Program-made: the position numbers and the translations under genes
Origin: Methanomassiliicoccales archaeon
GTDB taxonomy: Archaea; Thermoplasmatota; Thermoplasmata; Methanomassiliicoccales; JACIVX01
Direction of reading: 5' to 3'
Length of the DNA stretch: 64,000 nucleotides
Assembly: GCA_038850735.1 (NCBI GenBank)
Contig: JAWCLO010000001.1
Location: 204,138-268,137, forward strand
Shown here: one piece after another, positions 55,901-62,023 of the stretch
Layout of the letters: every line of letters starts with the position of its first letter
Numbering within the stretch: position 1 is the stretch's first letter
Notes under the pieces: model-generated
Seen by the model: only the letters and a program-made list of their open reading frames with translations
What the model was told of the DNA's origin: nothing
The model's database searches: none

Positions 55901-55996
55901 GTCGCTTGCTGCAATGGGGCAATAACAACAAAGCATTTCACCGATGAGCAGGTATTGGCGATGGTCGAGGCGGCACTAAGGGGGGAGGTTGTATAA
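52967..55996 (+). CDS. hdrA: Double HdrA-type protein (two FAD units in one chain), copy 2
   Basis: The 1009-residue protein joins two HdrA-like halves. Residues 1 to about 440: FAD site VGGGVGGVQAALDLADSG near 11, the Cys motif QLDKTFPTNDCSMCIL near 47, ferredoxin motifs CTGCGICAEHCP (about 109) and CIGCGECQKVCP (about 162). From about 455: the HdrA N-terminal domain (VGVFVCHCGINIGG, CTPRTHEPLF), a second FAD site VIGGGLSGMTAALEIA (about 597) and ferredoxin motifs at Cys937 and Cys971. This size and layout recall the BamE subunit of class II benzoyl-CoA reductase. The start overlaps the mvhD1 stop. It shares a 51-base identical tract with hdrA4. Confidence 0.92.
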   Translation: MLEKKIGAVLIVGGGVGGVQAALDLADSGYKVYLIDSSPSIGGGMAQLDKTFPTNDCSMCILSPKLVSAGRHNNIKIITNCEITKVDGCAGHFKVTVAKRFPYVNAEKCTGCGICAEHCPIEGPNWFDENLAPRKAIYIPFPQSVPLVYTIEKGMCIGCGECQKVCPAKAIEFKTCDEETQQIDVGAIILSIGFDKFKAFKKREYGYGIYPNVITNSEFERMLSASGPTGGHIIRPSDGDIPKRIAFIQCVGSRDAQLGHSYCSSICCMAALKEAIIAKEHEAEIHCQIFFMDIRAFGKEFEEYRIRAEKEYGIKIVKNTRVAGIEEDHSTGNLIIRYYKETEDLRDELIEEVFDLVVLSVGMIPSETAQRLCKKLGIKLNEFGFCQTSEFSPLETNIPGVFVCGTFSSPKDIPDTVAQGSAAAAKAGSLLADVRGTLVGEETFPEEINVCDQEPRVGVFVCHCGINIGGVVDVPLVRDYAKTLPNVVYAEDNLYTCSADAQEHIKDVIRKYDLNRIVVASCTPRTHEPLFRNTLKEAGLNPYLFEMANIRDQCSWVHMKEKSKATQKAKDLVRMSVLRASHLQPLSMQKVPIKKAALVIGGGLSGMTAALEIARQGFPVHLVEKNKELGGNLRKIHFLINGSDPKKILNNLEKEVRDHPLIKIHLETTVDNIGGYIGNFSTTLSNGEKVDHGVIVVATGGVEYKPKEYLYGISPKVVTQTQFGDMLLNDNVEADVVVIIQCVGSRNNEYPNCSRICCFTSMANAIELKRRRPETTVYVLYKDIRTYGLNEIYYTEAARLGIVFLRYGEDDPPVLRESDGKLELIVKDQFLMQELAIHPDLVVLNAAVRPNPDNEKLARMLKVPLTKDGYFLEAHMKLRPVDFATEGIFLAGLAHWPKLMDESIAQACGAAARATTILAKDELETEAAVSVVNDAKCRGCGRCEEICEFAAPTVREVAPGIFKAFINPALCKGCGACAVACCNGAITTKHFTDEQVLAMVEAALRGEVV
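55982..55988 (+). promoter_or_regulatory. Shine-Dalgarno site before the ATA start of mvhD2
   Basis: GGGGAGG at the end of hdrA2 is followed by TTGT and ATA at 55993, which overlaps the hdrA2 stop as ATAA. The related genes use ATGA overlaps at the same place, so ATA stands where ATG is expected. Confidence 0.6.
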
Positions 55997-56409
55997 GCGA
56001 TTTCGAGCCTCAAATTGTTGCATTCTGTTGTAATTGGTGTTCCTATGCGGGAGCAGATCTTGCGGGTGTAAGCAGATTTCAATATCCTCCTAACGCAAGA
56101 ATCATTCGAGTGATGTGCTCTGGGCGAGTAGAACCACAATTTATCCTCAGAGCTTTTGAACTAGGTGCGGATGGTGTTCTGGTTGCAGGTTGCCATATCG
56201 GGGACTGTCATTATATTTCCGGCAACGAGAAATGTCAAGAGAGGATAAAGATCACAAGCGAACTGCTTGATCTCTTGGGAATTGAAAATAAACGATTGCG
56301 TCTCGAGTGGATTTCGGCTTCAGAGGGCGCAAAATTCGCAGAAACAATGCGATCATTCACAGAAGAGTTGAGGAAACTCGGTCCTAATCCATTGAAGGGA
56401 GGGAAATGA
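55993..56409 (+). CDS. mvhD: MvhD-type [2Fe-2S] electron-transfer subunit 2
   Basis: The protein of 138 residues reads SDFEPQIVAFCCNWCSYAGADLAG from its first codons, the same N-terminus as the other two MvhD copies. Then come VMCSGRVEP, GCHIGDCHYISGN and RLRLEWISASEG. The first canonical start in frame (ATG 56110) would delete the first cysteine block, so translation most likely begins at ATA 55993 in the overlap with the hdrA2 stop. It is followed by the hdrD-like gene with an ATGA overlap. Confidence 0.9.
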   Translation: MSDFEPQIVAFCCNWCSYAGADLAGVSRFQYPPNARIIRVMCSGRVEPQFILRAFELGADGVLVAGCHIGDCHYISGNEKCQERIKITSELLDLLGIENKRLRLEWISASEGAKFAETMRSFTEELRKLGPNPLKGGK

Positions 56410-57569
56410 TGGGCGACTTCGATGAGCTTATCGAGGAGACAGGTGCACATGACTGCGTGGAATGTGGAAAGTGCACATCGGTTTGCCCAGTTGCAAGGAT
56501 AAATTCGAACTTCGCACCGCGCCTCATAGTCCTAAGGGCTCTCGAGGGTGTCTCAAGCGGTTTGAACAAAGAAAAAGACATCTGGTCCTGCATAACCTGC
56601 GAAATGTGCAATGATATGTGCCCATATAAAGTAAATTATTCTGGCTTCATTCTTGGACTAAGGACAAGGGCCTTCAAGATGGGAAATCTGCCTGAATATT
56701 CTCTATCGGGAGCCATCCACACATACCAGCGTCTGATGGCAATGGGAGTCAAGCAAAACAGACTCAGGTGGCTCACGCCTGATTTAAAGATCAGACAAAA
56801 GGGGGAAGTATTCTATTTTACTGGCTGCGCCTATCACCTAGGTACGCTCTTTCCAGACAAAGCCGAAGAACTCCGGAATACGCCGGCAAGCATCGTGAGA
56901 CTTCTTAATTTCGCTGGCATAGAGCCAGTCGTCAGCAATGATGAAGTGTGCTGCGGGCATGATCTTCTCTGGAGTGGTGACGAAGAAACGATGCTTACTC
57001 TCATGGATAGAAATATTGAAGTCATTAAAAGATCTGGAGCAAAGGAGGTTGTTTTCGCTTGCCCTGAGTGCTTGAGAACCTTTGAAATTGATTATCAAGA
57101 CTTTCTAGGAGACTTCGACTTTGAACTCATACACATATCGGAATTTCTTCTTGATCTCATCGATGCAGGCAAATTGGAGTTTGCCGGAAAATACTACAAG
57201 GTTACATACCATGATTCTTGCAGATTAGGTAGGCATCTTGGCATTTACGACCCTCCGAGAGATATCATAAGTGAAGCGGGAATGCAACTAATTGAAATGC
57301 AGAACAACAAAGAAAAGGCTGGGTGCTGCGGAGTCAATGCATTTGCAAATTGCGGTGAAGTCTCACAGAAATTGCAGCTCGATCGGCTTGTTGAGGGAAC
57401 AGCAACAGGTGCGGACGTGATGTTGACATTCTGTCCCAAGTGCGTGATTCATTTCAACTGTCTTACTAAAAGCCCAAAGTTTCCTTTGTTTCAGGAAAAG
57501 GTGAAAATAAAAGTAAGGGAATTAGGGAATGTCCTTGCAGAGTGCATAGGAGGAGAGGGTGATAAATGA
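56406..57569 (+). CDS. hdrD: HdrD-type (HdrC-HdrB fusion) iron-sulfur protein
   Basis: The 387-residue protein combines an HdrC-like N-terminus with an HdrB-like C-terminus. Two 4Fe-4S motifs: CVECGKCTSVCP (about 17-28) and CITCEMCNDMCP (about 61-72). Two intact CCG domains follow: FTGCAYHLG...EVCCGHDLL...CPEC and YHDSCRLGR...AGCCGVNAF...CPKC. It is soluble, as no membrane anchor (HdrE) is encoded nearby. It gives the operon a second disulfide-reductase-type module. The start overlaps the mvhD2 stop. Confidence 0.92.
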   Translation: MMGDFDELIEETGAHDCVECGKCTSVCPVARINSNFAPRLIVLRALEGVSSGLNKEKDIWSCITCEMCNDMCPYKVNYSGFILGLRTRAFKMGNLPEYSLSGAIHTYQRLMAMGVKQNRLRWLTPDLKIRQKGEVFYFTGCAYHLGTLFPDKAEELRNTPASIVRLLNFAGIEPVVSNDEVCCGHDLLWSGDEETMLTLMDRNIEVIKRSGAKEVVFACPECLRTFEIDYQDFLGDFDFELIHISEFLLDLIDAGKLEFAGKYYKVTYHDSCRLGRHLGIYDPPRDIISEAGMQLIEMQNNKEKAGCCGVNAFANCGEVSQKLQLDRLVEGTATGADVMLTFCPKCVIHFNCLTKSPKFPLFQEKVKIKVRELGNVLAECIGGEGDK

Positions 57570-57958
57570 TGGCAGGTAATGTCCCAGAAGAACTGCAGAA
57601 GAGATATCTGATGGTTGAACTCTCGTGTGCTGAACGAAAATGCAACCCATGTACATATCCGAATTGTCAAAGATTTGTGCGGGAAAAGGGAAAGGGAAAG
57701 GTCATTTCGACACGCGTATTTGAATCCGTTCCTGCGCCACAACCGGACAAAGCAAGGCAAAGATACGTTCTTATCGAACTTTCCTGTGCTGAACGAAAGT
57801 GCAATCCATGCACATATCCGAATTGCCAAAGATTTGAAAGGGAAGTAAGTAAGAAGAAATCTTTCAAGATGAAGGTTGTAGAACTCACTGACGCGGGAAT
57901 CGGTAGGGAAGGTAGTTTAGAAAAGTCTAACGCTGCTATTCAGGAGGTGCGCGGGTGA
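57566..57958 (+). CDS. Novel duplicated Cys-motif protein in the hdr operon
   Basis: I do not recognise this 130-residue protein. It carries two copies of a 25-residue unit (13-37 and 66-90), each with C-x4-C-x2-C-x4-C: Cys21, 26, 29, 34 and Cys74, 79, 82, 87. Twenty consecutive residues of the unit are identical in both copies, while their codons differ at six places, all silent. Linkers are basic (REKGKGK, EREVSKKKSF). No membrane segment or signal is seen. It overlaps the hdrD stop (ATGA) and the next small gene (GTGA), so it is made together with the Hdr subunits. Each unit could hold a metal ion or Fe-S cluster; this is inference. Confidence 0.85.
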   Translation: MMAGNVPEELQKRYLMVELSCAERKCNPCTYPNCQRFVREKGKGKVISTRVFESVPAPQPDKARQRYVLIELSCAERKCNPCTYPNCQRFEREVSKKKSFKMKVVELTDAGIGREGSLEKSNAAIQEVRG

Positions 57959-58086
57959 TTGAAGTTTTTTTTACAGACCAGAACATGAAAAGCGTGACGT
58001 ATAGTTTTGCGTGTGCAATGTTGAAATGTCGATCCGAGAGACTTGACTGTAAAAAAAAGTCATTGAGAAATAGCAAACAGAGGTAA
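57955..58086 (+). CDS. 43-residue Cys-containing peptide in the hdr operon
   Basis: A short frame starts at GTG 57955, overlapping the stop of the Cys-repeat gene (GTGA) and preceded by GGAGGTG. It encodes IEVFFTDQNMKSVTYSFACA in its first part and then C-x4-C-x6-C in total (FACAMLKCRSERLDCKK). The C-x4-C spacing and overall span resemble one unit of the preceding protein with one cysteine lost. It fills the only gap in the operon and ends 21 bases before hdrA3a. Real translation is likely from the ribosome-binding site but not proven. Confidence 0.55.
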   Translation: MIEVFFTDQNMKSVTYSFACAMLKCRSERLDCKKKSLRNSKQR

Positions 58087-58107
58087 GGATGAGCGGAGGG
58101 ATTTGAT

Positions 58108-59412
58108 TTGGAAAGAGCTATATTGGTAATTGGAGGAGGAGTTGCGGGAATTCAGGCATCGTTGGATTTAGCGGATAAAGGGGTTATAGTTCATCTCGTA
58201 GAAAAGGAACCAAGTATAGGCGGAAGAATGGCACAGCTTGACAAGACCTTTCCAACGAACGATTGTTCTATTTGCATTCTTGCACCAAAAATGGCAGACT
58301 GTTATGGTCACCCTAATATAAACGTGATGACTTATTCAGAAGTCATTGGTCTCGAAGGGAGCAAAGGAAATTTCAGAGTCAGAGTACTCAAAAAGGCTCG
58401 ATATGTTGACGAAGAAAAATGCACAGGATGTGGTGAATGTTTCCAGAAATGCCCGACCAAGGACATCCCGAATGAATTTGAGATGGGTCTGTCAACTCGA
58501 AGAGCCATTTATATGCCATTCTTGCAAGCAGTGCCTAGAGTTGCAACAATTGATAGGAATCACTGCAAATACCTTACAGAAGGGAAATGCGGTGTTTGCA
58601 AGAAGGTCTGCAAGCGAGATGCGATAAACTACGATATGAAGGATCAAGTCATTGAGTTAGAAGTAGGGGCTATCATTGTGGCGACTGGGTTTGATGTTTG
58701 GAATCCAAAAATTGCTTCTGAATATGGTTACGGTCGCTTCCCGAACGTCTTTACGGCGATGGAATATGAGAGAATGATAAATGCTGCTGGTCCGACAGGC
58801 GGACACATCAAGCGACGTTCAGATGGTAAAGGACCGAAAAAAATTGCATTTATTCAATGCGTTGGCTCAAGGAATGTCCAATTGAATCATCCATATTGTT
58901 GCGCGGTCTGCTGTATGCACTCAACAAAGGAAGCGATGTTAGCGAAGGAACACGATGAAGAGATAAAGGCAACGATTTTCTATAAAGACATGAGATCGTG
59001 TGCAAAAGGATTTTATGAATACGTAGTAAGAGCGAAAACCGATTACGGCGTTGAGTATATTAATTCCGACGGCACAGTGCAAGAAGAGACGGAGAATCAT
59101 GATCCCATTGTGTCATACGACGTCGCAGGACGTCCCGAGCGTAGACCATTCGATATGGTCGTTCTTGCTACGACGCTGGTTCCAAGACCGGGGACGGCTG
59201 AACTTGCCAGAATCCTGGGATTAAATCTTGATGAATTTGGTTTCCTAAAACCAAAAGATAGGATACTTGCGCCTGTCGAAACAAATGTTCCTGGTATTTT
59301 CATTGCAGGATACTGCGCAGGACCCGCAGATATACCAGAGTCCGTTGCGCAAGGTTCAGCTGCTGCGGCAAAGGCCGCTGAGGTACTTCTTGAATCGAGG
59401 GTGTTCGCATGA
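58108..59412 (+). CDS. hdrA: HdrA-type FAD protein 3a (first half, QmoA-like)
   Basis: The 434-residue protein corresponds to the first half of hdrA2/hdrA4. It has the FAD site VIGGGVAGIQASLDLADKG near residue 7, QLDKTFPTNDCSICIL near 45, a ferredoxin motif CTGCGECFQKCP (about 110) and a changed second cluster region (CKYLTEGKCGVCKKVCKRD near 153). FIQCVGSRNVQLNHPYCCAVCC is typical of HdrA. Length and domain content recall QmoA. TTG 58108 follows GGAGGG; the end overlaps hdrA3b by four bases. Confidence 0.92.
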   Translation: MERAILVIGGGVAGIQASLDLADKGVIVHLVEKEPSIGGRMAQLDKTFPTNDCSICILAPKMADCYGHPNINVMTYSEVIGLEGSKGNFRVRVLKKARYVDEEKCTGCGECFQKCPTKDIPNEFEMGLSTRRAIYMPFLQAVPRVATIDRNHCKYLTEGKCGVCKKVCKRDAINYDMKDQVIELEVGAIIVATGFDVWNPKIASEYGYGRFPNVFTAMEYERMINAAGPTGGHIKRRSDGKGPKKIAFIQCVGSRNVQLNHPYCCAVCCMHSTKEAMLAKEHDEEIKATIFYKDMRSCAKGFYEYVVRAKTDYGVEYINSDGTVQEETENHDPIVSYDVAGRPERRPFDMVVLATTLVPRPGTAELARILGLNLDEFGFLKPKDRILAPVETNVPGIFIAGYCAGPADIPESVAQGSAAAAKAAEVLLESRVFA

Positions 59413-61253
59413 ATGAGGAACAAGTAAGAATAGGTGTATTTATTTGCCATTGCGGGACCAACATCGGCGGGTTTGTCGATGTTCCCGCTGTTACCGAGTA
59501 CGCTAGGAAGTTACCAGGCGTTGTATTTGCAACAAATAATCTATATACATGCGCAGAGGATGGCCTGACATCAATTCGCGACGCTATTAGAGAACATAAC
59601 TTGAATCGAGTTGTCGTCGCATCGTGCACTCCTCGAACGCATGCCCCGTTGTTCCAAAGCACTTGTGAGGAGGCGGGTCTTAACAAGTATCTCTTTACAT
59701 TCGTAAATCTCAGAGAGCACTGTTCTTGGGTTCATATGAAAGAGAAGGAGAAGGCTACGAGAAAAGCGATGGATCTTGTAAGGGCTGGTGTTGCTAGGGC
59801 CAGATTACTTCAGCCACAGCAGGAGGCAAGGATCGAAGTGGAGCCAAAAGCACTCGTCATTGGCGGCGGGATTTCGGGCATGACAGCAGCACTGTCAATC
59901 GCCCAACAGGGTTTCCCTGTATATTTGGTGGAAAAGGAAAGCGAGTTCGGCGGATTCGTGCGCAATCTCAACAATTTATATTTTGGCGGGAAAGATGCAA
60001 TGGAAACGATAAAACCCATCGTGGAAAAGGTAATGGCAAATAGAAATATAGTAAAGTGCCTGAACTCAAGGGTCACCTCGGTAGAGGGCTTCATCGGCAA
60101 CTATAACATCGTTATAGAGACAAATGGCAGGCAAATCAAAGATAAAGTGGGTGTCATAGTGGTTGCTACTGGTGCACTCGAATATATTCCAGAGGGCTTA
60201 TACGGATACGATCTGTATGAGAACGTCGTAACGCTCGCGGAATTTGAAATCCTTTGCAAAAAGAAGGCACTTCCTAAGATCAACAGCATCGCATTCATCC
60301 AATGTGTTGGTTCAAGAGGGCAGGACAAATCATATTGTTCAAGGATCTGTTGCAATGTTGCGATCAAGAATGCGCTGAATGTCGTGGAAAATTATCAGAA
60401 TATGCTTGGTCTCGAAACTGGAGAAGTTGTTGAGAAGGTACCTGTTGAAATGAAGGCTCCCGAAGAAATTTTGGAAAGGAGACGAAGGAGAAGAGGACGA
60501 AGAGAGCGCGGTGAAGAAGAGGAGGAGTCGGAAACCACCTCAGGGGCAGGTAAAGTAGAGGTGACAATATTCAACAGAGATATCATGGCATACGGCGTGG
60601 AACACGAGTTAAATTACAACAGAAGCAGGGAAAAACATGTCAGATTTGTGAGATACACACCAGAAAACAAGCCGAAGGTATATAAAGAAGGCGATAAGCT
60701 CGTAATCGATTACTGGCACGATACTTTGAAAATGCAGCGGAAGATGCCAGTAGATATGATTGTTCTTTCTACCCCGCTAGTCAACAACCCAGATGCAAAG
60801 GACCTCTCCAAGATGCTTAAGGTTCCGCTCGGCCAGGATGGGTTTTTCTTGGAGGCCCATGTTAAATTGAGGCCAGTTGACTTTGCCACAGATGGAATTT
60901 TCGTCTGCGGCACGGCGAAGGGGCCCGCCGATATAACTGAATGTGTCTTTCAGGCGCAGGCAGCAGCGTCCCGCGCAACAATTCCTTTGGCGAGGGGTTA
61001 TGTCCAGACAGAAGCACTCACTGCAAAGGTGAATCCAATGTTGTGTTCGGGATGTGGTACCTGCGTAGAGGTGTGCCCGTACAAGGCGATCCAGAAGAAT
61101 AAAGAAGGTGTGGCGGAAGTAATCGTCGCCGCGTGCAAAGGTTGCGGTTGCTGTGGTGCTACCTGTCCTGAAGGTGCCATCGAACTATCCCACTACACGG
61201 ATTCGCAACTCATCGCAGAAGCGAAGGCCGCGCTGGAGGAGGTGGTGGAATGA
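59409..61253 (+). CDS. hdrA: HdrA-type FAD protein 3b (second half) with charged insertion
   Basis: The 614-residue protein corresponds to the second half of hdrA2/hdrA4: HdrA N-terminal domain (IGVFICHCGTNIGG, CTPRTHAPLF), FAD site VIGGGISGMTAALSIA (about 147) and two C-terminal ferredoxin motifs at Cys546 and Cys576. Between the QCVGSRGQDKSYCSRICC region and VTIFNRDIMAYG there is an insertion of about 50 residues; it holds a block of Arg followed by a block of Glu (about 353-380), absent from the paralogues. The start overlaps hdrA3a (ATGA). Confidence 0.92.
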   Translation: MNEEQVRIGVFICHCGTNIGGFVDVPAVTEYARKLPGVVFATNNLYTCAEDGLTSIRDAIREHNLNRVVVASCTPRTHAPLFQSTCEEAGLNKYLFTFVNLREHCSWVHMKEKEKATRKAMDLVRAGVARARLLQPQQEARIEVEPKALVIGGGISGMTAALSIAQQGFPVYLVEKESEFGGFVRNLNNLYFGGKDAMETIKPIVEKVMANRNIVKCLNSRVTSVEGFIGNYNIVIETNGRQIKDKVGVIVVATGALEYIPEGLYGYDLYENVVTLAEFEILCKKKALPKINSIAFIQCVGSRGQDKSYCSRICCNVAIKNALNVVENYQNMLGLETGEVVEKVPVEMKAPEEILERRRRRRGRRERGEEEEESETTSGAGKVEVTIFNRDIMAYGVEHELNYNRSREKHVRFVRYTPENKPKVYKEGDKLVIDYWHDTLKMQRKMPVDMIVLSTPLVNNPDAKDLSKMLKVPLGQDGFFLEAHVKLRPVDFATDGIFVCGTAKGPADITECVFQAQAAASRATIPLARGYVQTEALTAKVNPMLCSGCGTCVEVCPYKAIQKNKEGVAEVIVAACKGCGCCGATCPEGAIELSHYTDSQLIAEAKAALEEVVE

Positions 61254-62023
61254 ATGAATTTGAGCCTAAGATTCTTGGATTTCTATGCAATTGGTGTTCA
61301 TATGCAGGAGCGGACCTCGCCGGCGTGAGTAGATACCAATACCCGCCAAACATCAGAATTGTGAGGGTCATGTGCAGTACGAGGGTGAGCCCACACGTCA
61401 TCTTGGAAGTCTTCAAAGCAGGAGCGGACGGCGTAATGGTAGGAGGTTGCCATATCGGCGACTGTCACTACATTACGGGGAATTATTACACGGAAAGAAG
61501 GGTCAAACTCACAAGGGAACTCATGAAGCTCGCAGGTCTTGAGCCTGAAAGGCTCAGGCTCGAATGGGTTTCGGCTTCTGAAGGGGAGAAATTCGCCAAT
61601 GTAGTTGCTGATTTCGTCAAGCATGTTAAGGAAATGGGACCTTCCCCAGTCAAGCGCGACGAAAAGCGCATGAGGAGGTTATTAGCTGCGGCTAATGCGG
61701 CGAAAGTATTCCGACTGAAACTTCTTTCCGGCAAAGAATTGAAACTGACGACTGAGGGCAATGTTTACGGTGAGAAGATTGAACAGCAGAGGATGGATGC
61801 GATGCTCAAGACAGCTGCGGAAAGGGAGTTCAATAGAGCTCTCATTCTCGAATTGACCCGAGAAAAGGCGCTGACCGTTCGAGAGCTCGCTGAAGAGATG
61901 GGCGAGAATCCTGAGATCGTACTCGATGATATTGTAGCCCTGAGATCTAAGAATCTCATTTCCCTCAATAGGATTGAGGGGACTTCTCCACGCTACAGAT
62001 CGATCATTGCAGGAGGTGCATAA
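61250..62023 (+). CDS. mvhD: MvhD-type subunit 3 fused to a C-terminal winged helix
   Basis: Residues 1 to about 138 are MvhD (FLCNWCSYAGADLAG, VMCSTRVSP, GCHIGDCHYITGN, RLRLEWVSASEG). The remaining about 120 residues are an addition: a basic helical stretch, then a winged-helix-like domain (RALILELTREKALTVRELAEEM, DDIVALRSKNLISL, in part), as seen in DNA-binding regulators. The other two MvhD copies end right after the core. The extension could bind DNA, or dock the subunit in the complex. ATG 61250 overlaps hdrA3b. Confidence 0.9.
   Translation: MNEFEPKILGFLCNWCSYAGADLAGVSRYQYPPNIRIVRVMCSTRVSPHVILEVFKAGADGVMVGGCHIGDCHYITGNYYTERRVKLTRELMKLAGLEPERLRLEWVSASEGEKFANVVADFVKHVKEMGPSPVKRDEKRMRRLLAAANAAKVFRLKLLSGKELKLTTEGNVYGEKIEQQRMDAMLKTAAEREFNRALILELTREKALTVRELAEEMGENPEIVLDDIVALRSKNLISLNRIEGTSPRYRSIIAGGA

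Noticed and set aside
58108-61253. Reading hdrA3a and hdrA3b as one gene broken by a frameshift
   Set aside because: The split falls between complete domains, the overlap is a regular ATGA with its own start, and hdrA3b begins exactly at the conserved HdrA N-terminal domain. Two real genes are more likely.
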